Assembly: GCA_020025545.1 (NCBI GenBank)
Contig: JAHHRX010000016.1
Coordinates: 1 to 42,498 of the forward strand
DNA: 42,498 nucleotides
DNA from: Oscillospiraceae bacterium
Lineage (GTDB): Bacteria > Bacillota > Clostridia > Oscillospirales > Oscillospiraceae
Direction of reading: 5' to 3'
Below are positions 15,176-22,993 of the stretch, piece by piece. Below the pieces are notes generated by a model, which was not told where the DNA came from, did not search any database, and worked only from the letters and a program-made list of their open reading frames with translations. Position 1 is the first letter of the stretch, and each line of letters starts with the position of its first letter. The position numbers and the translations under genes are program-made.

Positions 15176-15955
15176 TCACGATACGGTGACATTTTTTCGC
15201 ATGGTACGAATGGCGCTTTTTTCCAGTCTCGAAACCTGTGCCTGAGAAATCCCCACCAGATTTGCCACTTCCATCTGCGTCTTGCCGTCGTAGAACCGCA
15301 GAGAAAGAATCTGTTTTTCCCGATCTCCCAGACGGCGGAAGGCGTTTTGCAGGGTGATATGCTCCATCCAGTTGCCCTCCGTATTTTTCTGATCCCGCAC
15401 ATGATCCATCACCGTCAGCGGATCGCCGCCGTCGGAATAGATGGGATCATAAAGACTCACCGGCGCACAGACGGCATCCAGTGCTTCTGACACATCCTCG
15501 GAGGGAATCTGCAGTTCTGCGGCAATTTCCTCCAGAGTTGGCTCCCGATCCAGCCGAAGGAGCATGGCCTCCTTGCATTGCAGTACACGATACGCCACAT
15601 CCCGAATGGAACGGGAAACCCGGATCACGCTGTTGTCCCGCAGGTAGCGGCGGATTTCTCCGGCGATCATAGGCACGCCGTAAGTGGAAAAACGGACATT
15701 TTTTGTGGGATCGAAATTGGCAATGGCCTTGATGAGGCCGATACAGCCCACCTGAAACAGATCATCCGGGCTCTCACCACGCCTGTCGAAACGCTGGATC
15801 ACGCTGAGCACCAGACGCAGATTTCCCTCAATCAGCGCATCCCGGGCGTTTTCGTCTCCCTCCTTGGTCTTTTTAAGCAGTGCATCCATTTGCACAGGGG
15901 ACAGTGTTTTCAGCTCGGCGGTGTTGACACCGCAGATCTCTACTTTGCCCTGCAT
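15176..15955 (-). CDS. sigG: Forespore sigma factor SigG (RNA polymerase sigma-G)
   Basis: The 259-residue protein is the late forespore sigma factor that switches on spore maturation genes after engulfment. It is close to Bacillus SigG along its length: KVEICGVNTAELK at the start, NLRLVLSVIQRFDRRGE and DDLFQVGCIGLIKAI in region 2, GEIRRYLRDNSVIRVSRS in region 3, and KTQMEVANLVGISQAQVSRLEKSAIRTM as the region 4 helix-turn-helix. I choose ATG 15955 because an AGGAGG lies just upstream; a longer version from 16000 adds residues foreign to the family. It may be read from a forespore-type promoter of its own (15990-16017). Its presence shows the organism can form spores or derives from one that could. 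Confidence 0.95.
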   Translation of the reverse strand: MQGKVEICGVNTAELKTLSPVQMDALLKKTKEGDENARDALIEGNLRLVLSVIQRFDRRGESPDDLFQVGCIGLIKAIANFDPTKNVRFSTYGVPMIAGEIRRYLRDNSVIRVSRSIRDVAYRVLQCKEAMLLRLDREPTLEEIAAELQIPSEDVSEALDAVCAPVSLYDPIYSDGGDPLTVMDHVRDQKNTEGNWMEHITLQNAFRRLGDREKQILSLRFYDGKTQMEVANLVGISQAQVSRLEKSAIRTMRKNVTVS

Positions 15956-15989
15956 GGCATCCTCCTGATATTTTGATTTGGATGGTAAC

Positions 15990-16017
15990 AGTATTTCCAT
16001 TTACCGGGAAAAGATAC
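15990..16017 (-). promoter_or_regulatory. Possible sigma-F/sigma-G promoter of sigG
   Basis: On the minus strand GTATC (16013-16017) is followed after 14 nt by GGAAATACT (15990-15998), about 35 nt before the sigG start. This resembles the forespore consensus of a GYATA-type -35 and a GGnnAnAnT -10. It would fit known SigF-dependent and self-activated sigG transcription. The -35 has one mismatch, so the call is tentative. Confidence 0.45.
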
Positions 16018-16132
16018 CTTTTCCCTTGTTGGCAGATTTTCACAAAAAAATACGGCCCTTCGGGAAAGCCCTACAAAATCCACGGCAGTAATTTCAAAAA
16101 TACAAACATTTTCTGCAAAAAGTGCAGGCACA

Positions 16133-16156
16133 TTACGGAAGCTTCCGTTTCCGTAA
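16133..16156. repeat. Inverted repeat flanked by direct repeats
   Basis: TTACGGAA (16133-16140) and TTCCGTAA (16149-16156) form a perfect 8-bp inverted repeat with an 8-nt spacer. TGCAGGCAC occurs on both sides as a direct repeat (16123-16131 and 16159-16167). This looks like a protein-binding site or a short cruciform element. Confidence 0.55.
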
Positions 16157-16217
16157 CATGCAGGCACCTTTCTGAAACCCCGGTGGTTTCGACACAAAAA
16201 GTCAAAGCAGGAAAATT

Positions 16218-16400
16218 TTATCAACAGCGTGAAAAGGAAAAATACCTGTTGATAACTGCAAGTTTTCCACAATCTCCACAGGTTTGTCCACAAGAGTTTT
16301 CCACAGGGGAAAAGTAAGAAATCAAAGTATTAGGTTTACATAATCTTATTCGACAGAAAATAACATTTTTCCCACTTTTTCCGCTTCGATGTTTTCCACA
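16218..16400. promoter_or_regulatory. Cluster of DnaA-box-like sequences
   Basis: Six 9-mers each differ at one base from the TTATCCACA DnaA box: TTATCAACA (16218-16226), its inverted copy TGTTGATAA (16247-16255), TTTTCCACA (16263-16271), TTGTCCACA (16284-16292), TTTTCCACA (16297-16305) and TTTTCCACA (16392-16400). A two-mismatch copy ATCTCCACA lies at 16272-16280. The neighbouring sequence is AT-rich. Neither dnaA nor dnaN is nearby in the window. Confidence 0.5.
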
Positions 16401-16509
16401 ATGCGGCGAAAAAGAAGCCTGAAAATGCCACTTGACAAAGAAAAAATTCTTCTTCTGCCGTAAAAAGAAAAGAAAGTTGACCTTTTCACAAAAAATTTTG
16501 AAAAGGGGA

Positions 16510-16538
16510 TTGATTTTATTCAAAAATCACGGTATAAT
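16510..16538 (+). promoter_or_regulatory. Promoter of rpsT
   Basis: TTGATT (16510-16515) and TATAAT (16533-16538) are spaced by 17 nt, 41 nt upstream of the rpsT start. This is a strong sigma-A type match. Confidence 0.75.
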
Positions 16539-16578
16539 GTGAAACTGTATGAGATATCGAGGTTAGGAGGTGTACTAA

Positions 16579-16842
16579 ATGCCCAATATCAAGTCCTCTG
16601 TAAAGGACGTCATCCGTTCTAAGACTGCTTACGAGAAGAACAAGGCTGAGAAGTCTGCAATGAAGACCAACATGAAGAAGTTTGAGCTGGCTGTCGCCGA
16701 AGGCGACCGCACCGTTGCTGAGGCTGCCTACAAGGCTGCCGTTAAGAGCGTGGACAAGGCTGTTCTGAGTGGCCTTCTGCACAAGAACAATGCTGCACGG
16801 AAGAAGAGCAGCATGACTCTCAAGCTCAACAAGCTGGCCTGA
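16579..16842 (+). CDS. rpsT: 30S ribosomal protein S20
   Basis: The 87-residue protein is S20, a helical bundle that binds 16S rRNA early in small-subunit assembly. It begins PNIKSSVKDVIRSKTAYEKNKAEKSAMKT and ends in KSSMTLKLNKLA, which is typical of the family, with many Lys and Arg. ATG 16579 is preceded by AGGAGG (16566-16571). It has its own promoter and is closed by an intrinsic terminator, so it is monocistronic. Codon use is biased as in other ribosomal genes. Confidence 0.95.
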   Translation: MPNIKSSVKDVIRSKTAYEKNKAEKSAMKTNMKKFELAVAEGDRTVAEAAYKAAVKSVDKAVLSGLLHKNNAARKKSSMTLKLNKLA

Positions 16843-16857
16843 TTTCTCTGAAAATAT

Positions 16858-16890
16858 CTCCTTCTGAGGATTCCTTGGAAGGAGTTTTTT
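16858..16890 (+). terminator. Intrinsic terminator of rpsT
   Basis: CTCCTTC (16858-16864) and GAAGGAG (16878-16884) pair, and TTTTTT follows at 16885-16890, right after the rpsT stop. Confidence 0.88.
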
Positions 16891-16912
16891 CATGCCATTT
16901 TATTGTATCCCG

Positions 16913-16941
16913 TTGCTATGCACCGGGATTTTGTTTATAAT
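16913..16941 (+). promoter_or_regulatory. Predicted promoter of recG
   Basis: TTGCTA (16913-16918) and TATAAT (16936-16941) are 17 nt apart, 28 nt before the recG start codon. The -10 is perfect. Confidence 0.7.
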
Positions 16942-16969
16942 ATAGGAAATGCGGAAGGAGGGAACCTGC

Positions 16970-19018
16970 ATGGCGAAGCTGTCAGATCCAATTACTATAT
17001 TAAAGGGCATTGGCCCTTCCAAGGCAAAGCAGTTTGCTGCGCTCAATATTTTTACCTTGCAGGATCTTATCTGCCATTTTCCCAGAGGGTATGAAGACCG
17101 TACCAAAATCCACCTCATTTCCCAGCTGGTGCCGGACACGCCTGCCTGCTTCCGGGCGGTGGTTATGGGAACGCCCCGTACCGGCCATATCCGCAAGGGC
17201 TTGGATATTACCCGGGTGCAGGTGGCGGATTCCAGCGCACGGCTGAATCTTACCTTCTTTAATAACCGCTTTGCGGCGCAGCAGCTGCAATACGGGGAAG
17301 AATACATTTTCTATGGCAGCGTGTCCGGTGACTACGGGGGCTACGGCATGACAAACCCGGTGTTTGAAAAGCCGGATGCAGAGCCGGTTACCACCCGGCG
17401 GGTGCTGCCCATTTATCCCCTTACGGCGGGGTTAAATAACGCTGCCGTGTTGCGGGCGGTGGCGCAGGCTCTGAGCCTTTGCGATCCTCCGGCAGAGATT
17501 CTGCCCGAGGAAATCCGGCAGCAGTACGGGATTTTAGGGGCGGATCGGGCGTATTTTGCCATCCATCAGCCCAGTTCCATGGAGGAAGCGGAGCTTGCCA
17601 AAAAGCGGCTGGTTTTTGAGGAATTTTTTGTGTTTTCCGCAGGACTTGCCCTTATGCGGGCGGCGAAAGACGGAAAGCGTGTGCAGCCCTACAGAGATCT
17701 GGAGCTTTCTCCTTTCTATGACCGGCTTCCTTTCCGGCTAACCGGCGACCAGCAAAAGGCCATCGGGGAGATCTTGACGGATTTCGCCTCCGGCGCACCC
17801 ATGAATCGGCTGGTGCAGGGCGATGTGGGCAGCGGCAAGACCATGGTTGCGGCTGCTGCCATGTACTGTGCTGTGAAAAACGGCGCTCAGGCTGCGCTGA
17901 TGGCACCTACGGAAATCCTTGCCCAGCAGCATTATGCCTCTTTGTCAAAGCTTTTTGCCCCGCTGAATGTGGAAACGGTGCTGCTCACCGGCTCCATGAC
18001 CCCAAAGCAGAAACAGGCGGTGCGCAGCCGGATTTCTCAGGGGACGGCACAGGTGGTTATCGGAACCCACGCTCTCCTGTCGGATACCACGGAATTTGCA
18101 AAGCTGGGGCTGGTGGTTACGGATGAACAGCACCGCTTCGGCGTAGCCCAGCGCTCCCGGCTATCCGGCAAGGGGGACGCCCCGCATTTGCTGGTGATGT
18201 CTGCGACCCCGATTCCCCGGACGCTGGCACTGCTCATGTACGGGGATCTGGATGTTTCCGTGATTGCCGAGTTGCCCCCGGGACGGGAACCGGTGGATAC
18301 CTTCCTTGTGAACGAATCCTATCGGGCAAGACTCAACGGCTTTATCCGCAGACAGGTGGCGGAGGGCCACCAGTGCTTCGTGGTCTGCCCCGCAGTGGAG
18401 GAAAACGAGGAGCTGGGGGTAAAGGCTGCCTCTGTATGGGCGGACACCCTGCAAAAAACAGTATTTCCGGATTTGCGGATTTCTTTGATCCACGGGCAGA
18501 TGAAATCTGCTGAAAAAGAGGCGGCTATGGCAGCCTTTGCCAGAAACGAAGCGGATGTTCTGGTAGCTACCACCGTTATCGAGGTGGGGGTTGATGTGCC
18601 CAATGCTACGCTGATGGTGATTGAGGATGCAGACCGTTTCGGACTCAGCCAGCTTCACCAGCTCCGGGGGCGGGTGGGCAGAGGCGGCAGCAAAAGCTAC
18701 TGCGTTCTGGTGTCCCACAGCCGAAATCCCGAAAGTCTTATGCGGCTGAAAGCCCTGTGCAAAACTACCGACGGCTTCCGGATTGCTCAGGAGGATCTCA
18801 GGCTGAGAGGTCCCGGAGATTTCTTCGGCTCCCGCCAGTCAGGCCTGCCGGCTTTCCGGGTGGCCAATCTCAGCATGGATCTGGAAACCCTCCGGAATGC
18901 ACAGGCGGCATCCGCCCGCTGGATCGACACCCAGGGAGCAGCAGATACACCGGAAGCGGCGGCTCTGCGGCAGCGAATCGGGGAGCTGTTCAGACGGGCA
19001 GAGGGAACCATGAATTAA
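16970..19018 (+). CDS. recG: ATP-dependent DNA helicase RecG
   Basis: RecG reverses stalled replication forks and moves Holliday junctions. The 682-residue protein has the N-terminal wedge/OB region (ITRVQVADSSARLNLTFFN near residue 80), Walker A GDVGSGKT at 284-291, the DEQHRFG box at 385, the TPIPRTLA motif and the C-terminal helicase core with VGVDVPNATLMVIEDADRFGL and LHQLRGRVGRG. Length is normal. I place the start at ATG 16970 after AAGGAGG; a frame reaching back to 16949 lacks a proper site. In Firmicutes recG often lies near yloU-yloV, as here with gpmI in between. Confidence 0.95.
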   Translation: MAKLSDPITILKGIGPSKAKQFAALNIFTLQDLICHFPRGYEDRTKIHLISQLVPDTPACFRAVVMGTPRTGHIRKGLDITRVQVADSSARLNLTFFNNRFAAQQLQYGEEYIFYGSVSGDYGGYGMTNPVFEKPDAEPVTTRRVLPIYPLTAGLNNAAVLRAVAQALSLCDPPAEILPEEIRQQYGILGADRAYFAIHQPSSMEEAELAKKRLVFEEFFVFSAGLALMRAAKDGKRVQPYRDLELSPFYDRLPFRLTGDQQKAIGEILTDFASGAPMNRLVQGDVGSGKTMVAAAAMYCAVKNGAQAALMAPTEILAQQHYASLSKLFAPLNVETVLLTGSMTPKQKQAVRSRISQGTAQVVIGTHALLSDTTEFAKLGLVVTDEQHRFGVAQRSRLSGKGDAPHLLVMSATPIPRTLALLMYGDLDVSVIAELPPGREPVDTFLVNESYRARLNGFIRRQVAEGHQCFVVCPAVEENEELGVKAASVWADTLQKTVFPDLRISLIHGQMKSAEKEAAMAAFARNEADVLVATTVIEVGVDVPNATLMVIEDADRFGLSQLHQLRGRVGRGGSKSYCVLVSHSRNPESLMRLKALCKTTDGFRIAQEDLRLRGPGDFFGSRQSGLPAFRVANLSMDLETLRNAQAASARWIDTQGAADTPEAAALRQRIGELFRRAEGTMN

Positions 19019-19019
19019 T

Positions 19020-19042
19020 GGGAAAATCACCGTGGTTTTCCC
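19020..19042 (+). other. Hairpin after recG
   Basis: GGGAAAA (19020-19026) and TTTTCCC (19036-19042) pair across TCACCGTGG just after the recG stop. There is no clear T-run, so termination here is uncertain. Confidence 0.4.
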
Positions 19043-19142
19043 GTTCGGTTAAAACTTTCTTAACAACCTCCGGGATAACTGCTTAAAAAACCGGAACACC
19101 CGGATGCGTTTTTGTCATTTCAGGAAATTCTGAAAAAATAGC

Positions 19143-19171
19143 TTGTAAGTTTCCGGGGGATGTTGTAAAAT
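19143..19171 (+). promoter_or_regulatory. Predicted promoter of gpmI
   Basis: TTGTAA (19143-19148) and TAAAAT (19166-19171) are 17 nt apart, about 60 nt upstream of the gpmI start. Confidence 0.5.
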
Positions 19172-19231
19172 AGTACAACTGATAGTTTGTAAATATCCGA
19201 TTTCAACTCGTTTTTGTGGAGGTTAGTAACT

Positions 19232-20794
19232 ATGGAAAAACCCATTGTACTGGTTATCATGGACGGTGTCGGTAAGGGCGACGGCGGCGCAGGCGACGCT
19301 GTCAAGCAGGCCAATACTCCGACCCTCGATCATCTGCTGGCTACCTGCCCGCACACCTACCTCAAGGCACATGGCACTGCCGTCGGTCTTCCCACCGATG
19401 ACGACATGGGCAACTCCGAGGTCGGACACAATGCGCTGGGCTGCGGTCAGGTTTATTCTCAGGGCGCAAAGCTGGTTGGCGAGTCTATCGCAAACGGCAC
19501 GCTCTACCGCTCCGAAACCTGGCAGTCTCTGATTGCCAACGCCAAGGACGGCCACGCCCTGCATTTCCTGGGCCTGCTGTCTGACGGCAATGTTCACTCC
19601 AATATCGCTCACCTGATCGCCCTGCTGAAGCAGGCCAAGGCCGAGGGCGTCAAGAAGGCTTACTGCCACATCCTGCTGGACGGCCGTGATGTCCCCGCTA
19701 CCTCTGCCCTTGAGTATGTGGAGCAGCTGGAAAATGTGCTGAGCGAGCTGAGCAGCGACGGCTGTGACTACCGGATTGCTTCCGGCGGCGGCCGTATGCA
19801 GATCACCATGGACCGTTACGAGGCCAACTGGAGCATGGTGGAAGCCGGCTGGAAGACCCATGTGCAGGGTCAGGGCCGGATGTTCGCATCTGCCAAGGAA
19901 GCCATCGAGACCTACCGTGCCGAGACCGGCTGCATCGATCAGGATCTGCCTGCCTTCGTCATCGGCGAAAACGGCGAGCCTGTGGCAAAGATTGCCAACG
20001 GCGACAGCGTGATCCTCTTCAACTTCCGGGGTGACCGTGCTCAGGAAATTTCCCTTGCTTTCGATCGGAAGGACTTCGACAAGTTCGACCGTGGCGACTA
20101 TACCGGCGTGAAGTTTGCAGGTATGCTTCAGTATGACGGAGACCTCAACATCCCCGAGCATTATCTGGTGCAGCCCCCGGTGATCCAGAACACTCTGACC
20201 GAGGTGCTGTGCAAGGCAGGCATCCATGAGTATGCCGTGTCTGAAACCCAGAAGTACGGCCATGTGACCTATTTCTGGAACGGCAACCGCTCCGGCAAGG
20301 TCTGCGAGGATCTGGAAGTCTACGAGGAGGTTCCCTCCGATGTGATTCCCTTCGAGCAGGCTCCTGCCATGAAGTCCAAGGAGATCACCGAGAAGATGCT
20401 CTCGGCTATGGCTTCCAAGAAGTTCGAGTTCATCCGCTGCAATTACCCCAACGGCGATATGGTTGGCCATACCGGCGTGCTGGAGGCGGTCATCTACGCC
20501 ATGGAGTGCGTGGATAACAGCCTGAAGGCAATCCTTGAGGCCGCCGACAAGTACGGCTACACCGTCCTCATCACTGCTGACCACGGCAACGCAGACCAGA
20601 TGACCGAGACCAAGAAGGGCAAGACCTCTGTGCGTACCGCACACTCTCTGAACCCTGTCCCCTTCATCATCTATGACAACAGCCGTGCATGGGAAATCAA
20701 GCCCGGCGCTTACGGCCTTGCCAATGTGGCTCCCACCATCGTGAAGATGCTGGGCCTGACCGCTCCTGAGTGCTGGGAAGACAGCATGGTGTAA
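19232..20794 (+). CDS. gpmI: 2,3-bisphosphoglycerate-independent phosphoglycerate mutase
   Basis: The 520-residue enzyme interconverts 3- and 2-phosphoglycerate in glycolysis and gluconeogenesis, using two Mn2+ ions and a phosphoserine intermediate. The N-terminal metal site VIMDGVGKGDGG, the DDDMGNSEVGHNALG motif with catalytic S62, LDGRDVPATSALEYVEQLE, GGGRMQITMDRYEANW and the C-terminal ADHGNADQM metal ligands are all present. I choose ATG 19232, 9 nt after GGAGG; the longer frame from 19214 begins inside the ribosome-binding region. It sits between recG and yloU with its own promoter. Codon bias is strong, as expected for a glycolytic gene. Confidence 0.95.
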   Translation: MEKPIVLVIMDGVGKGDGGAGDAVKQANTPTLDHLLATCPHTYLKAHGTAVGLPTDDDMGNSEVGHNALGCGQVYSQGAKLVGESIANGTLYRSETWQSLIANAKDGHALHFLGLLSDGNVHSNIAHLIALLKQAKAEGVKKAYCHILLDGRDVPATSALEYVEQLENVLSELSSDGCDYRIASGGGRMQITMDRYEANWSMVEAGWKTHVQGQGRMFASAKEAIETYRAETGCIDQDLPAFVIGENGEPVAKIANGDSVILFNFRGDRAQEISLAFDRKDFDKFDRGDYTGVKFAGMLQYDGDLNIPEHYLVQPPVIQNTLTEVLCKAGIHEYAVSETQKYGHVTYFWNGNRSGKVCEDLEVYEEVPSDVIPFEQAPAMKSKEITEKMLSAMASKKFEFIRCNYPNGDMVGHTGVLEAVIYAMECVDNSLKAILEAADKYGYTVLITADHGNADQMTETKKGKTSVRTAHSLNPVPFIIYDNSRAWEIKPGAYGLANVAPTIVKMLGLTAPECWEDSMV

Positions 20795-20822
20795 GGGAAG
20801 ATTATCATACGCTTTGTCAGCT

Positions 20823-20863
20823 GCCGGAGATTCCGGCGGAAAAATTTAAGCGGCATCAGCCGC
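20823..20863 (+). other. Two small hairpins between gpmI and the yloU-like gene
   Basis: GCCGGA/TCCGGC (20823-20837) and GCGGC/GCCGC (20850-20863) lie in the gap, with AAAAATTTAA between them. Neither has a T-run, so they probably do not separate transcription units. Confidence 0.35.
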
Positions 20864-20881
20864 AACAGGAGGTACTGATTT

Positions 20882-21235
20882 ATGATCCGTCAACAAAACG
20901 AAAAAGGTTCTGTGAATGTCAGCGCCAATGTCTATACCGATATTGCCGGTACTGCCGCATCCAACTGCTTCGGCGTGAAGGGCATGGCGGCCCGGTCTGT
21001 TACCGACGGCGTATATCATCTGCTGCGTAAGGAATCTATGTCCAAGGGTGTCCGTGTGGAGATCCACGACGATGATACCATTTCCATTGATCTTCACATT
21101 ATGGTCGATAACGGCGTGAACCTCAATGCAGTGGGCGCTTCCATCATTTCGGAAGTGCGCTATGTGGTAACAAAATGCACCGGCACGGAAGTCCGGGCCG
21201 TAAATGTCTATATCGATTCTATGATGATCGACTAA
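20882..21235 (+). CDS. yloU: Asp23/Gls24 family protein (YloU-like)
   Basis: The 117-residue protein belongs to the Asp23/Gls24 (alkaline shock, DUF322) family, small soluble proteins linked to the cell envelope in some Firmicutes. It shows GSVNVSANVYTDIAGTAASNCFGVKGMA near the N-terminus and the typical IDLHIMVDNGVNLNAVGASIISEVRYVVTK segment. ATG 20882 is preceded by AGGAGGT. The next gene, 19 nt on, is a fakA/yloV homologue, so this is the conserved yloU-yloV pair. A role in fatty-acid or envelope homeostasis is suggested by that context but is not proven. Confidence 0.88.
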   Translation: MIRQQNEKGSVNVSANVYTDIAGTAASNCFGVKGMAARSVTDGVYHLLRKESMSKGVRVEIHDDDTISIDLHIMVDNGVNLNAVGASIISEVRYVVTKCTGTEVRAVNVYIDSMMID

Positions 21236-21254
21236 TTATCGGAGGTGTAAAAAA

Positions 21255-22886
21255 TTGAGGCAGACCATCAACGGGGCCGAATTTCGCAGATTGCTGATCA
21301 ATGCGGCCGCCTCTATTGAAATTCATAAGCAGGCGCTGAATGAATTGAATGTTTTCCCTGTGCCGGACGGCGACACAGGAACCAATATGTCCATGACCAT
21401 CAATGCCGCTGCCGCAGACCTGCGCCGGCTGGAAGATCCCACACTTGAGAAGGCTTCCTCCGCTGCTGCATCCGCCATGCTGCGTGGTGCCAGAGGCAAC
21501 TCCGGCGTTATCCTTTCCCTGCTGTTCCGCGGTATCTCCAAGCAGCTCAAGGGAAATGATGAGTGCGACGGTATCCTGTGGGCAAATGCCCTGCAAGAGG
21601 GCGTGGATGCAGCATACAAGGCAGTTATGAAGCCCGCCGAGGGCACCATTCTGACGGTTGCCCGTCTGGCAGCTGCCAGAGCTTTGCAGGCTGCTGAAGA
21701 GAATAACTATTTTGAGTATGTCCACGAGGCTGCCATTGCAGAAGCAAAGGAAGCACTGGCCAACACCGTAAACCAGAACCCCGTCCTCAAGAAGGCAGGC
21801 GTGGTGGATGCCGGCGGCAAGGGCTGGCTGGTTGCGCTGGAAGCCATGCTTCTGGCACTGCGGGGAGAAGATGTAGAAGTTCCTGAGGATCTGGCAGGAG
21901 CGGAGGTTAAGGAACAGGCTTCCTTCTCCGACTTTGCCGACGAGGATATCAACTTCACCTACTGCACCGAGTTCATCATTTCTCGGGAAAACGATAAGGA
22001 CCCCGAGAATCTGCGGGCATTCCTGGACAGCCTGGGCGACAGCCTTGTGCTGGTGGACGATGATGAGATCATCAAGGTTCATGTTCATACCAATGACCCC
22101 GGCAAGGCACTCCATGAAGCCATTGAATACGGCAGCTTCGTTACCGTAAAGATCGAGAATATGCGCCTTCAGCACACGGCTAAGGTGGTGAGCGAGCAGG
22201 AAATGGAACCCAAGATTGCTGAGCCTGTTAAGGAACTCGGCGTGGTGTCTGTCTGCGCAGGCGACGGCATTTCTGATGTGTTCCGGAATCTGGGTGTGGA
22301 CGGTTTGATTTCCGGCGGCCAGACCATGAACCCCAGCACGCAGGACATTCTGGAAGTGGTCAACAGTGTACCTGCAAAAACCGTGTATGTGCTGCCCAAC
22401 AATAAGAACATTATCATGGCAGCGCAGCAGGTAAGTGCCCTCACTCCCAAGAATGTAGTGGTTGTTCCCAGTAAGACCGTCCCTCAGGGCGTTACCGCTA
22501 TGCTGAGCTTTAACCCGGAAGGAACTGCCGAGGAAAATCTGGCGGCTATGACCGAGGCTCTCGATACCGTGGAAACCATACAGATCACCCACGCTGCCCG
22601 GAATTCCGATTTTGACGGCTATCTCATCCACGAGGGCGACTACCTTGCCATGTACGGCGGCACGCTTTTCGGCACAAGCCGGGATATCAAGGCTCTGCTC
22701 AAATCTCTGGCTGAAAAGGTAAGAGACTCCGGCAAGGAATATATCACCATTTATTATGGCGCAGATATTTCCGAAAAGCACGCCCAGAAGGCGGCGGATC
22801 TGTTTGCGGATATTTGCCCGGAGGCAGATGTGAACCTGCTTCGCGGCGGTCAGCCGGTTTATTACTATCTGATTTCTGCAGAATAA
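21255..22886 (+). CDS. fakA: DAK2/DegV-type fatty acid kinase subunit (FakA/YloV-like)
   Basis: The 543-residue protein has an N-terminal DhaL-like kinase domain with the Mg-ATP loop NVFPVPDGDTGTNMSMT near residue 35 and LRGARGNSGVILS near residue 80, then a middle domain with CTEFIISRENDK and HVHTNDPGKALHEAIEYG, and a C-terminal DegV-like domain. This is the FakA layout; FakA phosphorylates exogenous fatty acids bound to FakB (DegV) proteins, feeding PlsX/PlsY lipid synthesis. No fakB, plsX or fapR is in the window. The start is a TTG at 21255, 9 nt after GGAGG, and no ATG fits the family N-terminus better. It ends at a strong terminator. Confidence 0.9.
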   Translation: MRQTINGAEFRRLLINAAASIEIHKQALNELNVFPVPDGDTGTNMSMTINAAAADLRRLEDPTLEKASSAAASAMLRGARGNSGVILSLLFRGISKQLKGNDECDGILWANALQEGVDAAYKAVMKPAEGTILTVARLAAARALQAAEENNYFEYVHEAAIAEAKEALANTVNQNPVLKKAGVVDAGGKGWLVALEAMLLALRGEDVEVPEDLAGAEVKEQASFSDFADEDINFTYCTEFIISRENDKDPENLRAFLDSLGDSLVLVDDDEIIKVHVHTNDPGKALHEAIEYGSFVTVKIENMRLQHTAKVVSEQEMEPKIAEPVKELGVVSVCAGDGISDVFRNLGVDGLISGGQTMNPSTQDILEVVNSVPAKTVYVLPNNKNIIMAAQQVSALTPKNVVVVPSKTVPQGVTAMLSFNPEGTAEENLAAMTEALDTVETIQITHAARNSDFDGYLIHEGDYLAMYGGTLFGTSRDIKALLKSLAEKVRDSGKEYITIYYGADISEKHAQKAADLFADICPEADVNLLRGGQPVYYYLISAE

Positions 22887-22894
22887 GCAAGGTA

Positions 22895-22936
22895 AACGCC
22901 CACTGCCCCCTTATAGGCGGTGGGCGTTGCTTTTTT
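22895..22936 (+). terminator. Intrinsic terminator of yloU-fakA
   Basis: AACGCCCACTGCC (22895-22907) and GGCGGTGGGCGTT (22916-22928) form a 13-bp stem with one G-T pair, followed by GCTTTTTT. Confidence 0.92.
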
Positions 22937-22947
22937 GAGATATTCTT

Positions 22948-22977
22948 TTGACTTTTGCATACACTAAAGAATAAAAT
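22948..22977 (+). promoter_or_regulatory. Predicted promoter of the yihY-like operon
   Basis: TTGACT (22948-22953) and TAAAAT (22972-22977) are 18 nt apart, 16 nt upstream of the ATG of the next gene. The leader would be very short. Confidence 0.55.
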
Positions 22978-22993
22978 GTAAGGAGGTGCACAG

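Larger units (their letters stand above)
16018..16509. other. Long gene-free region between sigG and rpsT
   Basis: No convincing gene lies here: the open frames on both strands are short, lack ribosome-binding sites at their starts and have uneven composition. The left part carries a hairpin TTACGGAA/TTCCGTAA (16133-16156) set between two copies of TGCAGGCAC, and GAAACC/GGTTTC (16174-16190). The middle part (16218-16400) holds DnaA-box-like 9-mers. The right part (about 16310-16509) is AT-rich with long A and T runs. Confidence 0.6.

Noticed and set aside
15973..16317. A 114-codon open frame in the sigG-rpsT gap
   Set aside because: No ribosome-binding site, no family-like sequence, and the frame runs through the candidate sigG promoter and the DnaA-like boxes.
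16018..16578. oriC at the sigG-rpsT gap
   Set aside because: DnaA-like boxes and AT-rich DNA are present, but neither dnaA nor dnaN is visible and gene direction gives no clear replichore switch. I report only a DnaA-box cluster.
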